NCBI RefSeq assembly: GCF_036669915.1
Contig: NC_089318.1
Location: 23,900,725 to 23,964,724, forward strand
DNA from: Pocillopora verrucosa
Taxonomy: Eukaryota; Cnidaria; Anthozoa; Scleractinia; Pocilloporidae
Direction of reading: 5' to 3'
DNA length: 64,000 nucleotides
The notes under the pieces were generated by a model. The model was not told the DNA's origin. It was given only the letters and a program-made list of their open reading frames with translations, and did not search any database. The number at the start of each line of letters is the position of its first letter. Positions within the stretch are counted from its first letter, which is position 1. Of the stretch, positions 25,147-37,678 are shown in pieces. A program made the translations under genes and the position numbers.

Positions 25147-27300
25147 AATGCAGAAAGCTTCCGACAACAATAATCCAGGCGTTCGAGAAAATGAGGGGGG
25201 AATGGAGACTAAATCTTCCAGCTGACCTGCTGATTATAGCGCTTGAACCTGACTGAGGTTGAAGTGATAGTGCCTAGCGACCTTATTTTTTCCTCTCAGG
25301 ATTCCTTGGAACTCGCGCGATCCAGCGTGGAGAAGCTAAAATAATGGCTTTCGTCCGAAAACTTTCAAATAATCAAATTTGAATGACTCCTTGTTTCCCT
25401 TGTTCGATCATTTCTTCTTTCCAAGCCAACACAAAAATGTTTGATGTGTACCAACAAAAAAATACTATACAACTGCTTGTTTAGCATATCTATGTCCCAT
25501 AGACATGCCGTTTAGGTGTAAAAATATACTTTACCTTTAAGTCACCTCTGCGGCGGTCTCTTAAGCATCCCGTGAAACCTAAATTGAGCGTTACTTGACA
25601 TCCTAGCAAATGTTTCGAAGTTGCAGGAAACACTGTCAATTCGCGAGGTTACACCCTACCTACACTACAGGTGCATATTTGGCGAGTGAGATGTAAATAG
25701 CCTAAATTTTGTGAGGGGAGTTTTTTTTCAATATTTGAGGGGCAATTTCCCCAAGTTGCATGGTTTTTCTTTTTCTTATTTTCATCTTTTTTTTTTTTGT
25801 TCTTTTTTTGAAGGTTTTGGGAAAGAATTTGGTTCGGTTTTAGAGAGGGTAGAAATATGTCAACAAACAATTCCATGCAATCTATGCTATGACTAAAATG
25901 GTTTTGACATTTATCTAAATGTCATGATGAAATAGTGAGTAAAACCTGACGTTTTTCAAATCAACCTCTCTTGTTTGCTTGTTGTACATCATTTATTTTG
26001 TGCTTGAAAAGACAGCCGTCCTGCCCCTGCTTGAAGTATAGTGATCTGAGATGTGGAAATAAACAGGAGTATCTTTGGTATTGACTGATTCCCCGACCTC
26101 CTTTAAATGTACCCATGCATACAACCCAGTGAGCTTATGACGAATGGAGATGGAAAATATTTAACAGTTATTATGTTCTAAAAGATCTACGGGCTGTTTG
26201 CCGAAGTGGAGCTACTGATAACCAGTATAACTAACCAAAACCTATGTTTTTAAGTGTTCATAGTGCACTGACTAATGAAAATGTACTCAAAAAAAGTAAT
26301 GTCATACTGGTTCAAGGAGGGATTCGGTTTAATTTTGTTGAATATAATAGAAAGAGTCAAACGATCAATCGGTGGCTTTACGGAACGTTACAGCGAAATT
26401 TTGAGTCAGTCTTTCTGATGATTAACTTCAGTTTTCTAAGGAACTTTTTTTCCAGCATTGAGCTTCAAAACACGGTGATATGCGTGTTTACGGTATTTCA
26501 TTCCTTTCCCCTCGGCGTCGGTAGAGTGTCGGGGGTGTGTCGGCCGACACGTTGGTCGATGCGTTAGTAGGATCGGATTCGTGATCTCATTAAAAAATAT
26601 ATACATATTTATATCCTACTAATTTTTTGTTTTAAGTTCCACACAAAAAGCACAATAAGAAATTTGGATTTAAATTCAACATCCATTTATATCTCCTGCT
26701 ACTCTTCAAGCTGTCAAACCAACACAATATTCCTCTTAAAAAGTGAATAACATGAAAAAAGGCATCCTTTATTATAACTATGCCACTATCTAGCCACTAT
26801 TTTCAAAAATACAAAACCTGAATATGATATATGTAAGCTAAACATCAAATAATACTGCCAAACCAAAGTCTGAAATAACATGTGACACCACTGAGTAGAG
26901 GGCACGCTATCCAGGCCACAACTGGTGCTAAAATGGATATAACAACTTTCTACTACGATGACATGATCAATGCTCCTAACAGAACTTTGCCAAGGTTGTA
27001 TAACATAAGTTTATGTAAAATATATGGTAATAACCTTACATAGCTCTATGTCTAGTAATTGTAAGCCTTAAGTAATCAAGTTTATTCCTTCTGACTGATT
27101 AATATGCATGCAATGCCTATCACAGCTACTTGAGGGACAATGCATTGAACTTGAGTGAGGAGAAGCAATACACATGAAATAAGAGACATGAAAGAAAAAC
27201 CATGTCACTTAGTAACAGCTTGTAAGCAAGCTCTGATTGGCACTGGAAAACAAGCAAAGGTTCTCTTCTACTTGAAAATGTACATGCATGACTACAATAT
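25147..27300. other. Intergenic region between SDR-A and SDR-B
   Basis: This contains the SDR-A promoter side (from 25147 upward) and the SDR-B 3' flank. There is a T-rich run near 25,780-25,815. I see no convincing gene. A 107-codon plus-strand frame at 26244-26567 has no recognisable features. Confidence 0.5.
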
Positions 27301-30300
27301 CTAATATTTCCAGCTTTCTCCAGTGATCCTCTCACTAACATCCCACAACTTCTTTGCCAAACCAGGATCTTTTGCCAGTTTATTGCCTTCTCTGACTTTA
27401 CAATCACTGAAGTAAAGGCCTGAGACACCTTCCAGCTCTTCAGCCACTGAACAGTAGATTGATGTCTGTGCTCCTTGCTTACAATCTTTCAAGAACAAAT
27501 ATGCAATCAGGGTTACAAATGGTTTCAGGAATGGATTCTCCAGAAACTTGTAGTTGCGCCAAATGTCCGAATTGACACCACCAGGATGAAGAGCATACAC
27601 TGTCACTCCAGTTCCTAAAACAAAGGAAGAAGAATCATCAATATAAGAGCCATCTTGATACCTCATTATAATCCTTAACGTCAGTTGAAAAAAAATTTAA
27701 TTTAGTTCGCCCAATAGTGATCCTAATGTAACTTGCTTAAGTAACACCATTCTAATCTATTCAATTTTCTTCTGATACTTCAAGTGGAACCTTTAAATAG
27801 ACTTTAAATTATAATTTATAGAGTTTCACAATTTTCATTCAAATCATAATCAAGGTATGACATCACTTTGATTAAAATGTACCACAATATACTTCACCAC
27901 AAATGAGCTTGTGTTTGTTTTACCTTTCTTACTACCACATGTTTTCAAATTTGCCAAAAGTTGCTCTGTATTTGCTGGTTTTTGAAAATGTAGCACATGA
28001 GAGTTAAACAGCCCATAACATACTGAATTTCAAAGCCATCCAGGTCTTTACAACAGGAAAGGATTTTTGGCTTCCTCTAAGCCAAGAAAAATGAAAAGCT
28101 TACTAGGTCAGCAGATACCAAGTTGAACATCATTATTAGTGAAGAAATCCACAATTTCAACTTCTAGACAGATTGAATCCAAGGTCCAATCTGCTAATAT
28201 TCATTATAATTGTTCTCAAGTCCAAAACCAAGACCAAATCCTCTGATAACCAAACCGTCTGGAAAAGGACCATCCTAGGTTGCAATATAATTGGACCTGG
28301 TTGTCTTGAGCACCCAAACATTAATTTTTACTCACCCTCCAGTCTTCGGCTTAGTTCCTTTGTGAACACCACTTGGGCCAACTTTGATTGAGCATAACGT
28401 CCAAATCCTTTATCAAACTTCTCCTTAGAAAGTTTAAAATCTTCAAGCTGGAGAGTAGCAATCTTTTGTTCATGTGCCAAGGATGAAACATTTACAATGC
28501 GACTTGGTGCTGATTTCTTCATTTTGTCCAACAGAAGTAGGGTCAGAAGAAAATGGCTGAGGTAGTTTACTTGGAAAACACTTTCATAACCATCTTTAGT
28601 CAGCCTGTAAGGGGCACCAAGTCCAATCCCTATGAAATGATATTTTATGGAGAATTAACTTCAACTTTAACCCTTTACACTCAAATATCACTGTGCATAT
28701 TCTCCATACTATTCTCTATACATTTCTTATGGCACCAACGGGGAGAATTTGTTTAACAATCAAGGCTTTTCAAGTTGGCAATCTTTTCATTTGTTCTCAT
28801 GATTCTAGAAATAGAAATTAGATGCTAGCCATACACACTTAGGGGTGAATGGGTTAGAGATCTGTAACATTTATAATTCCTTTTTGAACAAAGTTTTTGT
28901 GTTTTTGTCTTCATATTGTAATTTTAGATAAAAGACTATTGGTTAAAGCTTTAAAGTCTCTCAGCCTGTTTTCTTAATTACTCACCTGCATTGTTCACAA
29001 GAATGTCTAATCTTTCCTCTGTTTCACTGATGAGCTTAGCAAAGGCTCTCACAGACTCAAAGGAATTCAGATCTAAAATTCTAACAAGGACTTTATCACT
29101 TCCAGTCTCAGCAATAATGTCCTTTGCTGCATCTGTGGCTCTCTGTTCATCTCGGCAAGCCAAAATGACCTTAGCACCCCTCCTGGCAAGGTCTGAAGCA
29201 GTCTCCTTCCCTATTCCAGTGTTTGCCCCAGTTACAATAACAGTCTTACCTAAACAAAGGCAGTGTTAGCATAAAATTGAGTGTCCGCACAAAGAAACAT
29301 ATCGCCAAGCTCATTTATTGCCACCAGTCATCAAAATGCCATGATATGAACTTGTCATTTTGACCACTTATCGACTTTGAAACTGTATAACTCCATTCAG
29401 CCAGAGACAAAAGAAAAAAAATTCCTGTGACACTTTAGATGAAATACTTTTACATAGCAACACATATTTATAAAGCCTTTACTATACATGCACTCAATCA
29501 CAGAAGAATGCTACCACTAGTGGATTTTTTTCTTTTACCTAATAACTTAGATTAACTAACATGCTTTATAACCAAAGTATAGCTTATAGGTACATCATAA
29601 TGTGTTGGGGTGTGGTGGGGGCATTCCCCATACCCAAAATCAAACCTAGCAAGATGCACTTGATTTACAAATGAATCCAATACCTTTTTTATCTGCATGT
29701 CGATTTTAAAACTTAGAATTGGTAAAATTTACAGAAAATTCAGCTCAGATAATATATTTTGGTTAAGTTCTCTTTCTCTGATGTTCATTTTCAGCTGAAG
29801 TTCAGAATTCAAAATAATTTATCTTCTCCCATGGTGTCTTTTGAAAATCATAACTAATCAAGAGCAAAATGGTTAAAATCTACATCTCTCTTATGACCAA
29901 AACAGCTCGAAAACTATACCTTTCAGGGCGAGATATACTCAAATCGCCTTTGTGGGGATTAGTAATTAAACCTCCACCCCAAAAGGCCATCATAAGGGCT
30001 AGGCAAATTATAAATTTTTTTTCACAATGCACTCATACCATCTAATCTTGCCTTGCTCCTGCACACTCCTCCACCAAAATACCACTTAATGATCACCGCC
30101 AGACAAATTGTTGACGCTGTGACAACTAACAGCCTTGTTGCAATACATTTGGAGTTAAGAAGCTCGCCTTCTGTGATTCAAAAAACATAGTTAACGCTCA
30201 TTGTCATTGGCTTTGCACCGTACACAAATTCTCACACGTTAGATAGTAACAGAAAGAAATTCCACTTTATGATAAAATTAGAGATCATTCGATTTTTCCC

Positions 30301-30739
30301 TTTTCTGCTGTTAAGCTAATTAATAAAGATCGAGGTCAAGAAGTTTTCACTTGACCGACCCCAAACCGAGAGTTTGCTAAGGAAAATCAGAGACTGACTC
30401 AGCGAATCAAAATATGTGACAAAAAAACGCTATCACGTTAGCCATCAGTTTCTTTTAGCAGACAATTCACATGCAGATAAAATCCGCGTTAGAGGGGACA
30501 CCTTGAGTCAGAGGGAACCTCTTTACAGCGAACACGCGCAAGCATTAGGCAACACGAAAGCCTAAAATGCGTTAGTCACGCTATGCTCGAGAGGGACTCT
30601 TATTGTTTTGGGCTTGGTTTAAAAAATAATTGTAGTAAGATTCATTTGAGAACAAACCTTTGTTTGTCTTTTCACCGTAGGCTACCTCAAAACAACGAGA
30701 GAGCGAAAGAAACATAGCACACACCAAAAACACCGCCAT
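27301..30739 (-). CDS. SDR-B, retinol dehydrogenase-like short-chain dehydrogenase, 361 residues
   Basis: Same family and presumed role as SDR-A. Exons in transcript order: 30739-30658, 30170-30039, 29249-28986, 28629-28336, 27614-27301 (1086 nt, phases consistent). Exon 1 gives the N-terminal anchor (MAVFLVCAMFLSLS) and exon 2 a second hydrophobic segment ending GGGVCRSKARLDG. The core motifs are TGANTGIGKE, LVNNAG, NVSS, the active-site YAQSK and YALHPGG. Unlike SDR-A, D and E, the core is split by an extra 356 bp intron directly after NNAG, with three extra residues at the junction (GIG). The reading frame is intact throughout. Exon 1 uses a GTTTGT donor, as do SDR-C, D and E. Confidence 0.88.
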
Positions 30740-30949
30740 AGTTTGATTACTCACCACGTTGCGCGCGCGACGTCCGCGCCGATCAAAGCAAACGATGGGC
30801 TCTGGGGACAATAGTGATCACATCTTACAAAGTTTCCTCCGTAATCTCGAGAATTTTTTGGCCGAAATCGAGATAAGCTGGTGCTTCCATGACACAATTT
30901 CTTTGGTGCCCTTGTTTTTAACAACTCTCGCTAAGTTCACCAGAAGCAG

Positions 30950-30974
30950 GTGGGTGGGGGGGAGGGGAGGGGGG
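30950..30974 (+). repeat. G-rich tract upstream of SDR-B
   Basis: Runs of three to seven G separated by single T or A residues, about 210 bp upstream of the SDR-B start codon. It fits a G-quadruplex-forming pattern on the plus strand. Any regulatory role is speculative. Confidence 0.45.
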
Positions 30975-31662
30975 ACACTCCTTTATTTTACATGAAAGGG
31001 GTTTGTGCTTCCAAATAGCGTAATTTTTCCTGGCTTTCCAAAATAAAAAGGGATTACAACTCCACCATCAAATGTCTTGAATAGTGAATGTCAACACACA
31101 AGAAAGCTTGAATGGTGTGTGGATATTTATGGTGGACAGCCTCAATGTTGTCTGTCAATTCTACATATTGTTTTAAGTATTATATGTGGCTCCATTGGGT
31201 GGATTTGCCACAATCAAAGATATTGTTTTGGTTAAACTGGGAAGTGAGCTGGATCTCACAATGGGTCAGAGCGCCAATTAAGCCTTAGCACAAACTTTCC
31301 TTATTCCCATTTCCTCTCCTTTTTTTCTGCCTCCCCCTAGGGTGGATAACAACACCTCAAGCAAACTGGTGGTCATGATCCATATATATTTTGGCTTTTT
31401 CATAATACCACAAGTTAGTAAAGCAGTAATAATTCACAGGTTATGGGTCTTTAGTCTTTGTCAGGGTAAACAAATGTATTACCAAGCATCTTAATGATAA
31501 AGACATCCATAAATTCTTATCATCCTCAAAAATTAACTTTTCATCATAGACTACCCAGGGCTAGAACAATTCAAAACTCTTACATGTACACTACACCCAA
31601 GGTTTCAAGAACTGTACCAAGAAATGTACCAATAAATAGCTACAAAGATGTTCATCTTCATC

Positions 31663-32144
31663 TTATTCTTTCCAGCTTTCTCCAGTGATCCTCTCACTGA
31701 CATCCCACAACTTCTTTGCCAAACCAGGATCTTTTGCCAGTTTATTGCCTTCTCTGACTTTACAATCGCTGTAGTAAAGGCCAGAGACACCTTCCAGCTC
31801 TTCTGCCACTGAACAGAAGATGGTTGTCTGTGCTCCTTGCTTGCAATCTTTCATGAACAGAAATGTAATAATCATTACAAATGGTTTAAGGAACGGGTTC
31901 TCCAGAATAGGTAATAGTAAAAACCAACAACAAAACAAGGTCACGCGGACAAGCCTTCAAGGTCAAGTTATCTGTCACGCTGGGAAGGACGATCGTCAGT
32001 TTTTTGAAAATTGATGTTAAATTCGACTCTTCTTAAGTACCATTTGATTGAGAACAAACCTTTGTCTATGTTTTCACTTAAGGTCACCAACACACAGCAA
32101 GAGAGCCAAAGGAAAACAACCGCTACCAGTAACTTGGCCGCCAT
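31663..32144 (-). pseudogene. SDR-C, internally deleted SDR remnant
   Basis: The first coding exon is recognisable at 32144-32060: ATG, signal-like MAAKLLVAVVFLWLSCC, and the same GTTTGT donor and phase as its paralogs. The distal part of the last exon survives at about 31907-31663, from ENPFLKPF to the stop after GESWK, nearly identical to SDR-B. Exons 2 and 3, the start of the last exon and the introns between are gone. Only about 150 bp of unrelated sequence joins the two pieces. The cofactor motif, NNAG and YxxxK are all missing, so no active enzyme is possible. Confidence 0.8.
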
Positions 32145-32185
32145 TCTCGTTTTAACACTAGCTCTTGTGATAAACGTGACCACTC

Positions 32186-32805
32186 ACAGGCGTCCCAAGC
32201 TCCAGCTGTAAAATGATCATCTTGTGCAAAAAGAGTCATGGGAAAAAATAATAGAATGGAAATATATACGACTGCCCTTAGGAATAGAAAAACAGTCAAA
32301 TTCTCAATAAAAATACCTCACCTTACTTTCAAAGAGCATTACTTGTTTTGTTACCGCTTACTTTGTTGCAACGAGGTCGTTTCAGTGAGTTATCCATTTC
32401 TAGGGTTACAACCCCTGAGGGAAGGACAAGGCTGCACACCGGCCGATCCGAGCACAGGCGGTCCAAGCTCCAGCTGTGAGATAAAGAACAGATAGAGAAG
32501 CCATTTTAGTGAGTTATCCATTTTAGGTTTACTACGTACATATAAAAAGCTTCAGGGCTTTTCTTATGTACGTAGTAATCCTAGTTAGAGATGGATAACT
32601 CACTAAAATGGGTTCATTTCAACAAAGTAAGCAGTCAGATAACAAGCGATACGCTGTGGAAGTAAGGTGAGGTATTTTTATTGAGAATTTGAATTATTAT
32701 TTTTAATTTGTTAGAGCAGTCGTAAATATTCCCATACAAACTCTTGTAATATTTCGCCATGACTGTTATTTCGCATGATAATCTCACAGCTGGCGCTTGG
32801 GTTAC
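32186..32805. repeat. Long imperfect inverted repeat (foldback)
   Basis: The left arm (about 32186-32410) and right arm (about 32555-32805) are inverted copies. Shared blocks, in order from the outside, are CCAGCTGT, ACGACTGC, CAAATTCTCAATAAAAATAC followed by CTCACCTTACTT, GCTTACTTTGTTG and AGTGAGTTATCCAT. A second inner pair at 32502-32545 and 32565-32612 repeats the AGTGAGTTATCCAT and ACTACGTACATA blocks around a short loop. It lies just upstream of SDR-C. It could be a foldback element or a tail-to-tail inverted duplication. I see no coding sequence. Confidence 0.7.
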
Positions 32806-33078
32806 CTGTGATCCGAGAAGCAAAAAATCCAATCTTAAAATGACCAGGCGGCCTCAAATCTAGCAAATCAGAATTCAAGCACATTTACTTTAGTCTCATT
32901 TCGATTCACTAACAACTCTATCCTCCCCATGAAACCGACGCTAACCCGCAGTTTGCTTTCAAAATGTCCCAGTTTTGACGTTTCTAACGACTCGCGTGCA
33001 CGACCGTCAAAGTCAGCTCGGTAACCCTGACCTGCAGACCTGATTTCTTCCACTCTACCCCTCTTGTTTACCTAGAAA

Positions 33079-33099
33079 AGGTGGGAGAGGGGGGAGGGG
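33079..33099 (+). repeat. Short G-rich tract
   Basis: Runs of three, six and four G separated by single or few A residues. It resembles the tract at 30950. Nothing else in the neighbourhood explains it. Confidence 0.35.
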
Positions 33100-33369
33100 C
33101 AAAGGTGAGTTTATAATTTAACTTTTTAGCATCTTGATTTGGGATATCTTTGTAGGCTCAAAGTCTAGAGTAGGGTTCATATTCCTTGGGAAATAACTTA
33201 GCTGACCTCCTGTGTTGAGGCCTCCATGCTGTGCCTGGCGAGCTGCTGACTGACACTTGGTTATCATATGATCACAAGGTTTTATCCATTCAATCATTTC
33301 AGTTGTTTTTTTTAACCCTCTCTTCCACTCCAGGGACTCTCCTCATTAAAGATGCCCAAACAGATTCCC

Positions 33370-33550
33370 TTTTGTTTGGTAGAGCGCTGCACCAGTATCA
33401 CAGAGGTCATGGGTTCAAATCCTGTACAGGTCTGAAAATTTTTTTCAGGTCTTATTTCAACTACTAGTTTAGTAGTGTTCTTAGCTGCAAGGATCTCTTA
33501 TATTTGTTTCTTCACCGCAGTGCAAATGTATGAATTTCATATATCTAAAA
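33370..33550 (+). mobile_element. tRNA-derived SINE
   Basis: The head has GGTAGAGCGCTGCACC and, about 25 bases on, the B-box-like GGGTTCAAATCC, followed by CTGTACAGGTCTGAA, a T run and CAGGTCTTATTTCAACTACT. This tRNA-head-plus-body arrangement is typical of dispersed SINEs and is not a standalone tRNA gene. It sits between SDR-C and SDR-D. Confidence 0.65.
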
Positions 33551-33964
33551 TCATTAAACTTGTAAGTGTTATCAATGGGCTGGTGTGTGTAGTACTGGCA
33601 CATTTTTGAAGTCATTTTCTCAATACACTCTTTGGAGAATACTAGATGTCATTCTACCAGATCTCTATGCTACAGCCTACAACAGCTCTATAACTTTGGT
33701 CATGTCATGCTGCACCAGTTTGGAGGGCCTAAGCTGTAACACAGTACCAGGACTTCCCCTCTTGATAGAGAGTCATTTTTGCTAACTCATGGAATGATTT
33801 GCTAAACTTTATAAGGCCATCAAACTACCTCTTAGCTCTCATAAAACATTATGGCCTAGTTCCTTTAATTGATGATATTACAGTTCACGTGTCTTAAAAG
33901 GCTATGCAGTTGTACTAAGCTACAAAGACAAGTTAAGTTAACTAAGAAAATATTTCACTAAAGT

Positions 33965-36900
33965 TTAATCTTTCCAGCTTTCTCCAGTGATTCTCTCACT
34001 AACATCCCACAACTTCTTGGCCAAACCAGGATCTTTAGCCAGTTTGTTAACCTCTTTGACTTTACAATCACTGTAGTAAAGGCCTGAGACACCCTCCAGC
34101 TCTTCTGCCACTGAACAGTAGATGCTAGTCTGTGCTCCTTGCTTGCAGTCTTTGAAGAACAGAAACATCACTAGCATTACAAATGGTCGTATATAAGGTT
34201 TCTTCAAAACTTCCAAGTTTCGCCAAATGTCTGAACTGACAACACCAGGATGAAGAGCATAAACTGTCACTCCAGTTCCTAGGGGGAGGCAAAAAAACAA
34301 TTTAAAAGAGCCCATTTACCAGAGCTAATAAACAACAATAAATTCCTAGACTCTCAGTGACATCTGTTAATTGAAATATAATATATTTCCACAAAGTAAA
34401 TTTCAAGTTGTAGAAAAGGAAAAGTTTGATAACAAGACATTACAATCGCACATGTGATAACAACAACCTATTTCTGTGGTATGATTGGTGATCTGTACTC
34501 CAGAACATGTAACTCACCTTCCAGTCTTCGACTCAGTTCCTTTGTGAACACCACCTGGGCCAACTTTGATTGAGCATAACGTTGAAATGCATCACACTTT
34601 TCCTCAGACAATTTAAAATCCTCAAGCTGGAGTTCAGCATTCCTTCCTTCATGTGCCTGGGATGAGACATTTACAATGCGACTTGGTGCTGATTTCTTCA
34701 TTTTGTCCAACAGAAGTAGAGTCAGAAGAAAATGACTGAGATAGTTTACTTGGAATACACTTTCATATCCATCTTCAGTCAACCTGTAATACTCCCCAAG
34801 TCCTGCATTGTTTACCAGTATGTCCAGTCTTTCTTCAGTTTCATTGATGAGCTTGGCAAAGGCTCTCACAGACTCAAAGGAAGACAGGTCAACAATTCTA
34901 ACATGGACTTTGTCACTTCCAGTCTCTGCAATAATGTCCTTTGCTGCATCTGTGGCTCTCTGTTCATCTCGGCAAGCCAAAATGACTTTAGCACCCCTCC
35001 TGGCAAGGTCTGAAGCAGTCTCCTTCCCTATTCCAGTGTTTGCCCCTGTTACAATAACAGTCTTACCTACAAGAAAATGGCAAAGTCAGCAAAACCTTGG
35101 TACAAATTTGTAACTGATCTCTGTGCAGAGGTATACAGATTACATCAAGCAGTGACAGATATTTTATTTATTTTTGTTGTCAGTCTTGCTGAAAGGCAGC
35201 ATTTTAAATAAACATAAATTGTTGTCATATGTAAATTAAACTGTGGTATCCATCCTGAGGACTAGCTGTCTTGCACTGAGATTAATTTTATATTCATCAA
35301 AGTATAACAGAGATAGGATGAACTTGAGCTTAACCCAAGCTGTCAAAAAGCCACGGCAACTGAATGTTCACACATCACTGTTTTACAACAGCTATAAAAT
35401 AATGATTCTGTGTGCCAAGTTTCATGGGTCAGTAACCATTGTTAGCTCAAGTCTGATCCTGTATAAATTTCATCTGCAACACAGACATGTTGGCCAAGTA
35501 AATTTCTCACACTAGGCACAGTGGTATCAGGTTAACTCTCCACTTTGAAAAATTTGCTACCTGTGGCAAATTGACTCAAGCGTTATGTGCAGTGTCTCAA
35601 ATATGGAACTTTAACTGTTAAATGTTAAACTTACATCATGTGAAAGCTTACATCTTTTATTTTATCATTTTTTGGTTTCAATGATGGAAAAATTAAAAGT
35701 TCACACAAACAGGGTGAAATCCAAAGAAAGAGCCTTTAATGTCAACAACTCACTTCACCACAAGTGGCAAGTTTACTACAGCTGGTGGTGGTGAGTTTGT
35801 TGTGGTGGTGAGTTGATTGTAAACCTGCTTAGTGTATGTTTTAATCTTGATTAACTCTGCTGAAATGCAGTCTTACCATCTAATCTTGCCTTACTCTTGC
35901 ACACTCCTCCACCAAAATGCCACTTAATGAGTCCCACCAGACAAACTGTAACTGCTGTGAAAGCTGCCAGTTTTGTAGCAGTACTTTGGAAAATCAATGT
36001 ATCTCCTTGGTGTGATCAAAGAAAAGAACGATTGTAAGAAAAATGACATTTCATTACACTTCGATAAAATACTCATAATAGCAGAGCTCACAGAGCACAG
36101 TCCCATAATTATACAAAATAGTAGTAGCCCACCAAGCCAGAAAAATTTGGATGTATGACCATACAACCGACCATACAAGGTGCTACTTTTAGCATACACG
36201 GCCAACTGTACCACGGGCACTATCTTATAATCAGTCCTCTACACAGACACAGAGAAGTTGCAAATGAAAACCATTAATATTACCATAGTAGGGGCTTTAG
36301 TTTTGTTGAAGAGACATGCAGGTAAAAAAAAATACGAGCTCCGCTTTTAGGCTTGCCTAAATCTATATATTAATAATAGTAATAATAATAATATTTAATA
36401 TTTATATTGTACATTTTCTACAAAAAATAATCAAATGCACTCTTAAGACAACATAAAAACCTTTTGAATTCTAAAATACTTTAAGATGCAAACATATAAA
36501 TTATGTGTTGTGTTTCAATTTTTTCCATATTTTTTTTATTTCAAAACCAGATAAACTTTGATTGGAAAATTTTCAACTCAAAGAAAAATTTGCATCAAAG
36601 CAAAGACAAACATTGTGATCCAAATAATTTTTACTCGCCCACTCTTTCTTATAAAGTGCAATTGCATCCATGTTTGAGTTATTATTGTTAAACCTCGAAC
36701 TAAGTAGGGGTGGGTGGATGCAAAAAACTTGCCCCAGAAAAAACAATGTGTCGTAAGTCAGCATTTTCGCAACGCTCAGTTGTAAAGTAGGCATTTTCAG
36801 ATGTCTCCAGATGAACGAAAGTTTTTTGAAAAGCTATTTTTCACTGGAGAATTATCTGGATTAGAGTGAAACATAGACCCAGTCCAAAGAGTATTGGTTA

Positions 36901-37261
36901 CTCCTGAAAAATTAAGATCTACCCAATTCACAAATACAACGTAACCCCATCCAATGTCGTCTAATTGAGCTTCAGGTATCTGTGTTTTAATTGGCCCTCG
37001 ATGTATCCGAAAGAAATAAACTCTCAGAACATAACAAAATGTTTCTGTCTCCTAATAACGAAAACAGCTACCAACGGATGCCACTCGTCGCGCCGTTTTC
37101 AGCTGTTATAAGTTGGAAACTTGCAGGGACTCCTGAAATAATTGAAGTACATTTGTGAATAACAGACATAAATACAAACCTTTCATGGTCTCTTCACCTA
37201 AAGATACCTTTAAAAAGCTGGAGAAAAGGAGGGCTACAGCACTAACCGACAGCTTCTCTAT
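33965..37261 (-). CDS. SDR-D, retinol dehydrogenase-like SDR with altered start codon
   Basis: Paralog of SDR-E in duplication unit 1. Exons in transcript order: 37261-37180, 36005-35877, 35066-34518, 34278-33965; each matches the length of the SDR-E exon (82, 129, 549, 314 nt; 357 codons plus stop). TGxxxGIG, LVNNAG, NVSS, YAQSK and YALHPG are all present, and the core is open. The position aligned with the SDR-E ATG reads ATA (37261-37259), and I find no in-frame ATG nearby upstream. The first in-frame ATG downstream lies at the end of exon 1, after the signal-anchor region. Either translation starts there, another first exon is used, or the copy is decaying. Confidence 0.78.
36076..36372. 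mobile_element. MITE-like insertion in SDR-D intron 1
   Basis: Same family as 12527-12828: starts TAGCAGAGCTCACAG, ends CGAGCTCCGCTTTTAG and CTAAATCTATATATTA, and is followed by an AAT/TAA microsatellite. The equivalent intron of SDR-E lacks it, so it was gained by unit 1 or lost from unit 2 after the duplication. Confidence 0.7.
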
Positions 37262-37678
37262 TTCCGTTTCATACCATGACAGCAGGGATAACCGAAACGG
37301 ACTGGTAATAGATTAGTCTCCGGTCTCTCTTTATCTGCGCGGTTTAACGCACAACAAAGGTAAAGGTGTCAGGGCGTCTTAACGTTAAGAAGCTCGCGAT
37401 TGTTTATTCGACTGGCCATTGTTTGATTTTAAGTTGGTACAAATTTATTTCTCTCTCCAACCTTCCTCTGCTGTAAAATTCAAAGATGGCAGCTATAACC
37501 AAGCGCTCGCCTGCTCTGCAGGCTGGAACATTTGTTACTTAAGGGTTCAAGGAATTGAACGCACAAGAGTTTTACCCATATGATTAAAAGCGTATAATTG
37601 ATTAAATCCTCACAAAAATCATTTGATTGTTCCTGTCAGTCAATAGTTGACCGCAATAACTCTGATCTAATCAATTAG

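Noticed and set aside
34732..35113. Plus-strand open frames over SDR-D exon 3, with similar ones over SDR-A, B and E
   Set aside because: They are mirror frames of the conserved SDR core. The same antisense peptides recur at each paralog because the sense sequence is conserved.
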